9,153 nt of DNA from positions 1 to 9,153 of the forward strand of contig JAUWRC010000054.1 in assembly GCA_030610745.1 (NCBI GenBank). The letters run 5' to 3'. Every line of letters starts with the position of its first letter. Position 1 is the first letter of the stretch. The stretch comes from Clostridia bacterium. Lineage in GTDB: Bacteria; Aerophobota; Aerophobia; Aerophobales; AE-B3A. The notes under the pieces are model-generated. The model had not been told where the DNA came from. It made no database searches and worked only from the letters and a program-made list of their open reading frames with translations. The position numbers and the translations under genes are program-made. Of this stretch, positions 1 to 6,852 are shown piece after piece.

Positions 1-51
1 ACTCTTCAAAAAGTGAGAGAAATTCTGGAAGAGTTAAAAAAGAAGAAATGA
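1..51 (+). CDS. nuoE: C-terminal end of NuoE-like (24 kDa) subunit, partial
   Basis: Only the last 16 codons and a TGA stop (49-51) are in the window. They encode a charged helix ending in a lysine run (LEELKKKK). The stop overlaps the ATG of the next gene in an ATGA, the usual sign of translational coupling. The NuoE assignment rests on position: in complex I, HydABC hydrogenases and NAD-linked formate dehydrogenases, the small 2Fe-2S thioredoxin-like subunit is encoded directly upstream of the NuoF-like subunit, and its C-terminus is commonly a lysine-rich helix. No cluster-binding cysteine is visible in this fragment, so the call is inferred from context rather than from motifs. Confidence 0.6.
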   Translation, partial: TLQKVREILEELKKKK

Positions 52-1337
52 TAAAAGAATTAAATAGTCCTGTGCGAATTGTTCTGGAGAATTATGGCAG
101 GATTAATCCAGAAAGTATTGAAGAATATATTGCTCAGGATGGTTATAAGGCAGTGGATAAGGCTTTGCGGGAGATGGAAGCGGGGCAAGTGGTCAGTGAA
201 ATTAAGGCTTCGGGCCTGCAAGGTCGGGGTGGAGCAGCCTTCCCTACCGGTTTAAAGTGGGAGTTTACCGCTAAAGAAAAAGAGACCCTCAAATATATTA
301 TCTGCAACGCTGATGAGGGAGAGCCGGGAACATTTAAGGACAGAGCGATTTTAGAAGGTGATCCTCATAAGATTATTGAGGGAATGATAATTGCTGGATA
401 TGCTGTGGGTGCTCATTATGGCTATATTTATATTCGTGGAGAATATCTTCTTTCCATTAATCGATTTTACAAAGCACTCAAGCAGGCTAAGGAGTATGGA
501 TTCTTAGGCAAAGACATTCTTGGGAGTGGATTTAATTTCCAGATTGATATTCATCAGGGGGCAGGTTCCTATGTTTGCGGAGAGGAGACTGCTTTAATGG
601 ATTCCCTGGAAGGTAGGCGCGGTAATCCCCGCTTTAAACCACCTTTTCCTCCAAGCCGTGGGCTCTGGAAAAAGCCAACAGTTATCAATAACGTAGAAAC
701 ATTGGCTAATATTGCTCCTATTATTCTTAAGGGGGCAGAATGGTTCAGGAGTTTTGGGACAAAAAAGTCTCCGGGAACAAAAGTCTATGCAGTATCAGGG
801 CATGTTAAAGAAAGCGGAATAATTGAAGCTTCTATGGGTATTACTTTAAGGGAAATTATCACTGAGTATGCTGGAGGGATGAGGCAAGGTAAATTTAAAA
901 TGGCTCAAATAGGAGGAACAGCGGGAGCTATCCTGGGTGAGGATATACTTGATGTGCCTCTGGATTATACTTCTCTTAAGGAAAAAGGACTAGTTTTAGG
1001 CTCGGGAGCTATTCTGGTAATGGATGAGACTACCTGTAGTGTGGATATGCTTAAATGTTTCTTGAATTTTTTTAAACGTGAGTCCTGCGGTAAATGTATT
1101 CCCTGTCGGGTAGGAACAGAAAAACTTCTGGAAATAGCCATTGCTATTTCTCAAGGAGAGGGTAAGGAAGCCGATATTGATTTAATGCTTCATACAGCTA
1201 AAGTAATGCAAAAAACCTCTCTTTGTGCTCTTGGTCAATCCCCAATTTTACCCATTTCTACAATTCTCAAGTATTTTCGAGGAGAAGTTTTAGAACACAT
1301 AAGAGGAAAATGCCCCACAGGGGTTTGCAAAATATAA
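48..1337 (+). CDS. nuoF: NuoF-like NADH:acceptor flavoprotein subunit (formate dehydrogenase/hydrogenase beta type)
   Basis: This is the 51 kDa-type subunit that binds NAD(H) and FMN and passes electrons to a 4Fe-4S cluster. Visible signatures are GRGGAAFPTGLKW (residues 59-71), NADEGEPGTFKDR (87-99), GAGSYVCGEETAL (171-183) with the following SLEGRRGNPR, PTVINNVETLANI (210-222), and the cluster ligands C347, C350 and C353 (SCGKCIPC) plus C393 (SLCALGQ). At 429 residues it has neither the N-terminal ferredoxin-like domain nor the C-terminal double 4Fe-4S domain of HydB/HndC proteins. It stops at CPTGVCKI, about where that domain would begin. The start overlaps the nuoE stop (ATGA) without a strong ribosome site, so it is probably translationally coupled. 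The neighbouring formate channel and mobA suggest a cytoplasmic NAD-linked formate dehydrogenase rather than complex I, but a hydrogenase module cannot be excluded. Confidence 0.9.
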   Translation: MIKELNSPVRIVLENYGRINPESIEEYIAQDGYKAVDKALREMEAGQVVSEIKASGLQGRGGAAFPTGLKWEFTAKEKETLKYIICNADEGEPGTFKDRAILEGDPHKIIEGMIIAGYAVGAHYGYIYIRGEYLLSINRFYKALKQAKEYGFLGKDILGSGFNFQIDIHQGAGSYVCGEETALMDSLEGRRGNPRFKPPFPPSRGLWKKPTVINNVETLANIAPIILKGAEWFRSFGTKKSPGTKVYAVSGHVKESGIIEASMGITLREIITEYAGGMRQGKFKMAQIGGTAGAILGEDILDVPLDYTSLKEKGLVLGSGAILVMDETTCSVDMLKCFLNFFKRESCGKCIPCRVGTEKLLEIAIAISQGEGKEADIDLMLHTAKVMQKTSLCALGQSPILPISTILKYFRGEVLEHIRGKCPTGVCKI

Positions 1338-1374
1338 AAAATCCAAAAAGAAAAATAAAAAAGGAGGAGAAGAT

Positions 1375-2226
1375 ATGGTAGGAATAGACTGCAAAGCACC
1401 AGCCGCGGTGGGTCAATCGGTAACTGAAAAGGTAGGAGTTGCCAAAGCTACCGGTTCCTGGTGGCGAGTCTTTATTCTGGGAATATTGGCGGGAGCTTTC
1501 ATTGGATTTGGCGCAGAGCTCTCGACAATGGTCACCCATGATATAGGTAAATATTTGGGATTTGGTTTTGCTAAATTTATGGCTGGCAGTACCTTTAGCG
1601 TAGGTCTGATTTTAGTAGTCATCGCTGGGGCAGAACTCTTTACCGGAAACAATCTGATGACCATGAGTGCTCTGGATAAAAGAATCTCGGTGAGGAAACT
1701 CCTTGGTCGGTGGGGATGGATTTATCTGGCTAACTTTGTAGGCTCTATGCTCTTAGTCTGGATTATGTATGGCTCTGGATTATGGAAAGTTGGGAATTTA
1801 GGCGTAGGAGCAAAGGCTTTAAGCATTGCCAATGCCAAAGTTAATCTCTCCTGGGTAGAAGCCTTCTGTCGAGGTATCGGTTGTAATTGGCTGGTCTGCC
1901 TGGCCGTCTGGATGGCTTTATCCAGTAGAAATGTCATTGGTAAGATTTTTGCCATCTATTTCCCTATTATGGCCTTTGTTGCCTCTGGCTTTGAGCATAG
2001 TGTCGCCAATATGTACTTTATTCCCTTAGGTATCTATCTAAAAGCAAAGCCAGCAGTGGTTGCTGCAGCCAACTTAACAGGTAAATTAGGTAATTTAACC
2101 TGGGGTGGTTTTTGGATTAACAACGAAATCCCGGTAACCTTAGGAAACATTGTTGGAGGAGCGTTTTTTGTAGGTGTCCTTTACTGGTTTGCCTATTGCA
2201 AAAAAAGTAAAAAAGAGGCAAAATGA
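1375..2226 (+). CDS. focA: Formate/nitrite transporter family (FNT) channel, FocA/FdhC type
   Basis: Integral inner-membrane protein of 283 residues, close to the usual FNT length, with about six hydrophobic segments. Family hallmarks are present: AGAELFTGNNLMT (residues 84-96, the loop region of the first half-repeat), RGIGCNWLVCLAVW (166-179) in the second half, the central histidine in GFEHSVANMYFIPLG (205-219; H208), and NEIPVTLGNIVGGAFFVG (250-267) in the last helix. FNT pentamers move formate, nitrite, hydrosulfide or related monovalent anions. Formate is favoured here because of the NuoE/NuoF-type subunits upstream and mobA downstream, but the exact anion cannot be read from the sequence. 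A strong AGGAGG (1362-1367) lies seven bases before the ATG. The stop overlaps the mobA start (ATGA). Confidence 0.92.
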   Translation: MVGIDCKAPAAVGQSVTEKVGVAKATGSWWRVFILGILAGAFIGFGAELSTMVTHDIGKYLGFGFAKFMAGSTFSVGLILVVIAGAELFTGNNLMTMSALDKRISVRKLLGRWGWIYLANFVGSMLLVWIMYGSGLWKVGNLGVGAKALSIANAKVNLSWVEAFCRGIGCNWLVCLAVWMALSSRNVIGKIFAIYFPIMAFVASGFEHSVANMYFIPLGIYLKAKPAVVAAANLTGKLGNLTWGGFWINNEIPVTLGNIVGGAFFVGVLYWFAYCKKSKKEAK

Positions 2227-2891
2227 CCGGTATAATTCTCGCCGGAGGAAAAAGCCGGCGGATGAAAAAAGACAAAGCCTTGCTGCAAATTGGCAAAAAG
2301 CAGGTAATAGAGTTAATCATAGAAAAACTAAAGATTGTTTTCGACGATGTTGTTATAATTGGTAACTTTTCTCTTGATTGCCGATTTTCAGGAGCAAGAT
2401 TAATAGAAGATATGGTTTCTGAAAAAGGACCTTCAGGAGGGATTTATACAGGGCTATCGGTATCCCAAAGTAAGTATAACTTTATCTGTGGTTGTGATAT
2501 GCCTTTTCTCAATGTAAACTTAATTCAATATATGCTCAGGAGAAAGACGGATTATGATATCCTGATTCCCAAATACGGTGATTGCCTTGAGCCTTTACAT
2601 GCTATTTATTCGAAGAGTATTCTTCCCGTGATAAAGAAGAAGATAGAACAAGGAACTTACAGAATTCAATCTATTTTTCCTAAGGTGAAGGTAAAATACA
2701 TCACTGAGAAGGAGATGGAAAAATTCAGGGATTGGCGGCATTTTTTCTTTAATATTAATACGCTGTCTGATTTAAGGAGCGCGCGGAAGATATTTAAACA
2801 AAATTTTCAGGAGTGTGGAAAGCTATTTTCTAACCTTTGTATTACAGAAAGATTGGACAAGATAAAGGAGGCAAATAGTGAAACAGAGTAA
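2223..2891 (+). CDS. mobA: Molybdenum cofactor guanylyltransferase MobA
   Basis: Cytoplasmic nucleotidyltransferase that joins GMP from GTP to molybdopterin, making the bis-MGD-type cofactor used by formate dehydrogenases. The N-terminal GTP-binding signature is intact (ILAGGKSRRMKKDKAL, residues 5-20). It is followed by EKGPSGGIYTGL (67-78), the metal-binding CDMPF (91-95, D92), EPLHAIY (123-129) and the C-terminal FFNINTLSDL (175-184), all typical of MobA. At 222 residues it is slightly longer than most MobA proteins, with about 35 extra residues after the NINT motif. ATGA overlap with the FNT gene upstream and a 14-base overlap with the next gene place it firmly in the operon. This implies that the adjacent formate dehydrogenase needs guanylated molybdenum (or tungsten) cofactor. 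Confidence 0.92.
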   Translation: MTGIILAGGKSRRMKKDKALLQIGKKQVIELIIEKLKIVFDDVVIIGNFSLDCRFSGARLIEDMVSEKGPSGGIYTGLSVSQSKYNFICGCDMPFLNVNLIQYMLRRKTDYDILIPKYGDCLEPLHAIYSKSILPVIKKKIEQGTYRIQSIFPKVKVKYITEKEMEKFRDWRHFFFNINTLSDLRSARKIFKQNFQECGKLFSNLCITERLDKIKEANSETE

Positions 2892-3306
2892 AAGAAAAAC
2901 GCAGGGAAAGAAAAGACTTCTGATTCTGCTAGCTATTGTTTTACTAGCTGTTGGTATTGGGTCTACTCTCTACATAACTTTATTCAAGGGTATTGAGAAG
3001 ACCGAAGGTTTGCTTGTAGGAGAAACAGAGTTTTCTCTCAATGAGTTTTTCGACACCTCAGAGTTAACGATAGTAGGAGGATATCAAGGAGTGGCTCTAG
3101 CAGAGGTTATTAATAGAGCAGGGATAAAAAATCCGGAAGAACAGGAATATACAATAATAGCAGAAGATGGATATCAAAAAACGGTTGAGTGGAAGAGTAT
3201 TCAGGGGGGGATATTCACCAGGGAAAGACGGGTTATTTTCTCTGATTTACCCAAACAGTATTGGATGAAAAATATAGCTAGAATAGAGATGAAAAAAAAT
3301 GAATAA
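2878..3306 (+). CDS. Small membrane-anchored protein with a molybdopterin-oxidoreductase-like domain
   Basis: 142 residues. A lysine/arginine-rich start (residues 2-13) precedes one hydrophobic segment (about 14-36) with no obvious signal-peptidase site, so it should be an N-in membrane anchor with the rest outside. The exported part (about 43-140) has the pattern GVALAEVINRAGI (71-83), then YTIIAEDGY (91-99) and IFSDLPKQYW (120-129). This resembles the small beta-rich segment seen in proteins annotated as molybdopterin-dependent oxidoreductase-like, but the cofactor-ligand cysteine of sulfite oxidase/MsrP enzymes is absent, so catalysis is unlikely. The start is GTG, chosen because AGGAGG (2866-2871) lies six bases upstream. 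It overlaps the mobA end by 14 bases and the next gene by 8. Function unknown. Position suggests a partner of the membrane protein that follows. Confidence 0.75.
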   Translation: MKQSKRKTQGKKRLLILLAIVLLAVGIGSTLYITLFKGIEKTEGLLVGETEFSLNEFFDTSELTIVGGYQGVALAEVINRAGIKNPEEQEYTIIAEDGYQKTVEWKSIQGGIFTRERRVIFSDLPKQYWMKNIARIEMKKNE

Positions 3307-3922
3307 AACAAAGATATTGTTAGGAGTAGTGGTTTTTGGAAGTATCTGGGGGCTGTTGGAGTGTATTCTGGGAGGTTATCTTTCAGGAAGGGTACTGACC
3401 GGAGTTGTAGCTTTAGGATTGATGGCAGCCGCGAGATTCATATATGATCAAAAAGGTATGCAGTTAGGAATGGGTGTTGTGGCAGCAGCCTTAAGGGCTG
3501 TCAATCCATTAGGAGGATGTGTAATTTGCTCGGTTATAGCCATTGTTGTCGAGGGGGCTGTTTTTGAGTTGGTCTGGCTTGCTTTCTCCCCAGATATAAA
3601 AAAAGCGGAGAGTATGAGTCTTAAGGTATGTGCGGGTATAATCACTGCTTATGCTTGCTATACTCTCGCCTATGTTATGGGTCAGATTGTTACTCCTCTG
3701 TTCTTTTCGGCTGCTAAACTACGGTTTAGCAATCTGGCTATTTTTATTCCTACTATTTTATCCAGGGGTGTTGTTGCCGGATTAATAGGAGGAATAGTTT
3801 TTCCTGCTGTAGTCTCAGTAAAACAGATTGGGATTTCTTTCATCAGAAGTAAACGGTACTATTCTCTGGGTTCTATAGCTACTGCAACTTGTTGGGTTAT
3901 GGTTATAATACTCTATAGATAA
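3299..3922 (+). CDS. Multi-pass integral membrane protein of unknown function
   Basis: 207 residues, almost wholly hydrophobic, with about six candidate membrane segments (roughly residues 6-25, 31-48, 56-68 with 72-95, 108-132, 147-175 and 188-206). Short charged stretches separate them (for example DIKKAESMSLK, 99-109). Glycine- and alanine-rich helices, and conserved-looking polar residues buried in them (E21, E85, E90, N69), suggest a transporter or an electron-transfer membrane subunit rather than a simple anchor. I do not recognise the family. The size and small-residue content would suit a substrate-binding (S) component of an energy-coupling-factor transporter, but no diagnostic motif supports this. 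It overlaps the preceding gene by 8 bases and ends 6 bases before rnfC, so it is co-transcribed with cofactor and electron-transfer genes. Confidence 0.7.
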   Translation: MNKTKILLGVVVFGSIWGLLECILGGYLSGRVLTGVVALGLMAAARFIYDQKGMQLGMGVVAAALRAVNPLGGCVICSVIAIVVEGAVFELVWLAFSPDIKKAESMSLKVCAGIITAYACYTLAYVMGQIVTPLFFSAAKLRFSNLAIFIPTILSRGVVAGLIGGIVFPAVVSVKQIGISFIRSKRYYSLGSIATATCWVMVIILYR

Positions 3923-3928
3923 GGAAAA

Positions 3929-5374
3929 ATGAAGACATTTAAGCAAGGGCTTTATTTACTGGAAAAGAAAGAACTGAGTGAAGAAAAGAAGATAAAGAGA
4001 ATATCCCCTTCTTCCAGGGTTATTCTTCCCCTCTCTCAACATATAGGGGCTCCTTGTGAGGCTCTGGTTAAAAAGGGGGATGTGGTAAAGGAAGGAGAGA
4101 AGATTGCCGATAGTCACTCTTTTGTCTCCAGCCCCATTCATGCCAGTATATCAGGAAAAGTAAGCTCTATTGAAAAGATGCCTCATCCTCTTGGAGGCGA
4201 GGTTACTTCTATAATTATTGAAAGAGAAGATAATTATGAGAGGAGAGTTTGGGATAGAGCAGCGGTGCCATTTATGGCACAATTGCCGGATAAATCCGAT
4301 CGCTACAAGAATGAAAGAGAAGATGCTGATGAAAGCACTGAAGAGAATAAGGCAAAAAGCGAAGTTGATATTTCCTTATTGAAGGCTGAGGATATAAGAA
4401 GCAAAATCCGAGAAGCAGGGATAGTAGGATTGGGAGGAGCAGCTTTTCCCACTCATGTCAAGCTTAGTCCCCCCAAAGATAAACCTATCGAGGCTGTAAT
4501 TTTAAATGGCTGCGAGTGTGAGCCTTATCTAACCAGTGATCATCGTCTCATGCTGGAGAGAGCTGATGATTGTATTTATGGCTTAAAGGTCATTATGAAA
4601 GCAGTCGGTGCTAGATTGGGCTATGTGGGCATTGAGAATAACAAACGGGGAGCTATAGCTCTATTTAGGGAAAAATTAAAAGAGGAAGATAATATTGAAG
4701 TAGTCTCTCTTAAAACTAAGTATCCCCAGGGGGGAGAGAAAATGCTCATTAAGGCTATTCTAGGCAGGGAAGTCCCTTCTTTGGTTTCAAATGGAACAAC
4801 TTCGCGAGCAGGCCTGCCTTTAGATGTGGGAGTGATAGTGAATAATGTGGGTACAGCTATAGCTATTGCTGAGGCCATAAAATGGGATAAACCTTTACTG
4901 GAGAGGGTAGTTACCGTAACTGGTTCGGTAGTGAAAAATCCCTCTAATTTATTAGTTCCTCTGGGAACCCCCTTCTCTCATCTTATAGAGGAATGCGGTG
5001 GCCTGAAGGAGGAGGCGAGCAAGGTCATAATGGGTGGCCCAATGATGGGAATAAGTCAATACACCCTGGAGGTTCCTGTAATCAAGGGAACATCTGCTAT
5101 TCTAGTATTAACCAGGAAAGAGACACTATTCAGAGAAGAGGGAGCTTGCATCAAATGCAGCCGGTGTATAGATCATTGCCCCATAGGCCTTCTTCCCACT
5201 ACTTTAGCTCGTTTGGCAAAAAAAGAAAGGTGGGATAGTTTAAAGGATTATAATATTATGGACTGCATTGAATGCGGCTGCTGCAGCTATGTTTGCCCTT
5301 CCAAAATTCCCCTGGTGCACTACATTAAACTTGGCAAATTGCAAGTTCAAAAAGGAACGGCTTCCAGAGCTTAA
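3929..5374 (+). CDS. rnfC: RnfC-like electron transport protein (NADH-binding, two 4Fe-4S clusters)
   Basis: Peripheral subunit of the Rnf ferredoxin:NAD+ oxidoreductase, on the cytoplasmic face, where NADH/FMN chemistry meets the membrane chain. Residues 26-100 form the N-terminal barrel/sandwich part (VKKGDVVKEGEKIA, then SSPIHASISGKV). Residues 155-310 are the NuoF-like flavin/nucleotide fold (GIVGLGGAAFPTHVKL, ILNGCECEPYLTSDHRLM, YPQGGEKMLIKAI). Residues 326-392 resemble an SLBB segment. Two ferredoxin motifs close it: C407/C410/C413/C417 and C446/C449/C452/C456. At 481 residues it is somewhat longer than many RnfC proteins. An acidic, lysine-rich linker (about 120-148) accounts for the difference. 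The start lies 6 bases after the upstream stop, with AAGGA just before it. The usual next gene, rnfD, is not found downstream. An integron cassette array begins instead. Confidence 0.88.
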   Translation: MKTFKQGLYLLEKKELSEEKKIKRISPSSRVILPLSQHIGAPCEALVKKGDVVKEGEKIADSHSFVSSPIHASISGKVSSIEKMPHPLGGEVTSIIIEREDNYERRVWDRAAVPFMAQLPDKSDRYKNEREDADESTEENKAKSEVDISLLKAEDIRSKIREAGIVGLGGAAFPTHVKLSPPKDKPIEAVILNGCECEPYLTSDHRLMLERADDCIYGLKVIMKAVGARLGYVGIENNKRGAIALFREKLKEEDNIEVVSLKTKYPQGGEKMLIKAILGREVPSLVSNGTTSRAGLPLDVGVIVNNVGTAIAIAEAIKWDKPLLERVVTVTGSVVKNPSNLLVPLGTPFSHLIEECGGLKEEASKVIMGGPMMGISQYTLEVPVIKGTSAILVLTRKETLFREEGACIKCSRCIDHCPIGLLPTTLARLAKKERWDSLKDYNIMDCIECGCCSYVCPSKIPLVHYIKLGKLQVQKGTASRA

Positions 5375-5405
5375 TTTTTTTCTATTATGTGTCAATGAAT
5401 TTATA

Positions 5406-5434
5406 TTGACGATGTGAGATTGGTATAGTATAAT
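5406..5434 (+). promoter_or_regulatory. Near-consensus sigma-70-type promoter ahead of the cassette array (Pc-like)
   Basis: The -35 TTGACG (5406-5411) matches five of six consensus bases, the spacer is exactly 17 bases, and the -10 TATAAT (5429-5434) is perfect. Transcription would start near 5441, enter the first cassette at 5489 and read the TIR-like gene at 5528. A short inverted repeat (GTCAAT 5391-5396, ATTGAC 5405-5410) overlaps the -35 and could be an operator, although six-base arms in AT-rich DNA may be chance. A fixed promoter outside the first cassette is what an integron Pc promoter is. That function is inferred from position. Confidence 0.7.
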
Positions 5435-5487
5435 AAATAAACTAAATTATTACAAAAGACTATAAAAAACGAATTCGTATATTAATT

Positions 5488-5494
5488 GTTAGGC
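5488..5494 (+). other. Left boundary of first cassette: GTTAGGC core site (attI or secondary-site junction)
   Basis: GTTAGGC fits the GTTRRRY core cut by integron integrases between G and TT. No partner R'' box or paired arms are found in the about 110 bases upstream, so this is not an attC. It would be an attI-type or secondary insertion site joined to cassette 1. If cassette 1 were excised, TTAGGC would follow G6752 and rebuild GTTAGGC, which is the exact reverse complement of this cassette's own R'' box GCCTAAC (6693-6699). Confidence 0.65.
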
Positions 5495-5527
5495 AAATAT
5501 AAATAAATTAAAAAAAGGAGGATCCTC

Positions 5528-6682
5528 ATGGGTTGGGAACCAAAATATAGATATAGACATTTCGGCTATACAGATGAATTATCCCCTTTATCATCTTTCA
5601 GAATAAACGAACAATGTTTTATTCGCAAGCAACATAAGTGTGGGAAAATCTATGAAGCGTCTAAATCTTGTTTTATTGCATGTCCGACAGATGAATCCCT
5701 AGAACCTATACTAGAATTAATGTCGGAAAAAATTTCTAGAATGGGTATTGAACCAATCATTGCAATAAAAGAACGCGCATATGGGCAAGATATCTTCTGC
5801 ACTAAAATTTGTGGCAAAATTATAGAATCACGTTTTTGTATAGTTATATTAAACGATACTATTATAGAAAATACTAATATTCCAAATCCAAATGTTTATT
5901 ATGAATATGGTTTGATGACTGCCTTGAGAAAACATATAATTCCATTACAAAAGGAAGATCTTAAACTTGCTTTTAATATTCAAAGTTATGATACAATTAA
6001 ATATAGACCAAAAAATATCGGCTCAGAATTAGATCGAGCTATTAAAGATGCTATTAGAATTACAGAATCCCAAGAAAAAGAGGAAAGAAAAACCGCAATT
6101 ACTGAAAAAACAATAATGCGAAAGTTGGAGCTTGGGGGGCTTAAACTTAAAGATGAGAATTGGTTTCTCTCAGAGGTTATAGGTGACACACTGTTTTATG
6201 GATTTGGACAGTATGAAAAAATATTTTATTTATACTTAGGGAAGATTGATAGATTGAAAGAATTTCAGAACTACTTAGAAGATTTAGCTGTGGTTATCCA
6301 TAGAACGGAGGAAAAAGGGGAAAAGTTGGATCAAGAATTAGCTGATGCACTTAAAACACACACCCAATTAGTAAAACAGAAAAAGGCTCGAGAAAAAAAA
6401 GAAAAGGCGTCTCAAACAGAAAAATATTTCCCTGAGCTTCCATTCGAAAGTTCCGGGCTTCACGAAGCAGAGGAAAAAATAAATGATCTAAAAAGTAAGA
6501 AAGAGTTGATGAGTGCTATATATATAGGATTTATCATTAATCCGCAGTTAAGTAAAACTAAATTTTTAAATAAGGCAAAAGATTTAATAAAACCTTATAA
6601 ACGTTACAAGATCACAAATAATACTAATAATAAAATTGAATTTGGAGATATAAAAATAATACTTGATTCTCCGCAATATTAG
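5528..6682 (+). CDS. TIR-like/deoxyribosyltransferase-like nucleotide-binding protein, candidate defence effector
   Basis: 384 residues, no signal peptide or membrane segment. Residues about 46-180 show a Rossmann-like fold of the TIR/nucleoside 2-deoxyribosyltransferase type: strand SCFIACPTDESLEPIL (47-62), strand FCIVILND (103-110), and the motif NPNVYYEYGLMTALRKHIIP (120-139), in which E126 is the best candidate for the catalytic glutamate of NAD-cleaving TIR enzymes, then IQSYDTIKY (151-159). Residues 180-190 and about 255-300 are highly charged and probably helical or coiled-coil. The last 80 residues are a separate small domain. AGGAGG (5516-5521) six bases before the ATG fixes the start. 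It is the only gene of cassette 1 and the closest to the Pc-like promoter. NAD cleavage in a phage-response role is inferred from the fold. A nucleotide-binding sensor without enzyme activity is the alternative. Confidence 0.7.
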   Translation: MGWEPKYRYRHFGYTDELSPLSSFRINEQCFIRKQHKCGKIYEASKSCFIACPTDESLEPILELMSEKISRMGIEPIIAIKERAYGQDIFCTKICGKIIESRFCIVILNDTIIENTNIPNPNVYYEYGLMTALRKHIIPLQKEDLKLAFNIQSYDTIKYRPKNIGSELDRAIKDAIRITESQEKEERKTAITEKTIMRKLELGGLKLKDENWFLSEVIGDTLFYGFGQYEKIFYLYLGKIDRLKEFQNYLEDLAVVIHRTEEKGEKLDQELADALKTHTQLVKQKKAREKKEKASQTEKYFPELPFESSGLHEAEEKINDLKSKKELMSAIYIGFIINPQLSKTKFLNKAKDLIKPYKRYKITNNTNNKIEFGDIKIILDSPQY

Positions 6683-6692
6683 AAAAAGATTA

Positions 6693-6758
6693 GCCTAACC
6701 AATCACTACACCCGCCAAAAAGCTGATGCTTTTTGGCGGGTGAGCTCTGTCGTTAGGG
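6693..6758 (+). other. attC recombination site of cassette 1
   Basis: R'' box GCCTAAC (6693-6699) fits RYYYAAC exactly. The 3' box is GTTAGGG (6752-6758), fitting GTTRRRY except for its last base, which belongs to the next cassette. Between them is a 15-bp perfect stem (6709-6723 with 6728-6742) around a TGAT loop. The stem extends by CT (6706-6707) against AG (6743-6744) if A6708 is left bulged, as an extrahelical base is in attC sites. Unpaired spacers of 6 and 7 bases separate the stem from the R boxes. The site starts 10 bases after the TIR-like gene's stop. The absence of a T-run after the stem argues against a plain terminator. Confidence 0.85.
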
Positions 6759-6852
6759 CATAAAGGTAATAATGGAATATCACGACCTGATAAATAATCA
6801 GAATTGCGATAGGAAGTATTGAACAAGAAATAATGAATAAAGGATAAAAAGA

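Noticed and set aside
1267..1955. Open frames on the minus strand over the end of the NuoF-like gene and the FNT gene
   Set aside because: They are antisense to well-recognised genes, have no ribosome sites and show no family features.
4621..5238. Open frames on either strand inside rnfC
   Set aside because: They are shadows of the rnfC frame, which carries all recognised motifs.
5391..5410. Six-base inverted repeat after rnfC as a terminator
   Set aside because: The arms are short and AT-rich, no T-run follows, and the right arm overlaps the -35 of the promoter.
6709..6742. Strong hairpin read as a rho-independent terminator of the TIR-like gene
   Set aside because: No T-run follows, and flanking GCCTAAC and GTTAGG boxes with a bulged A fit an attC site better.
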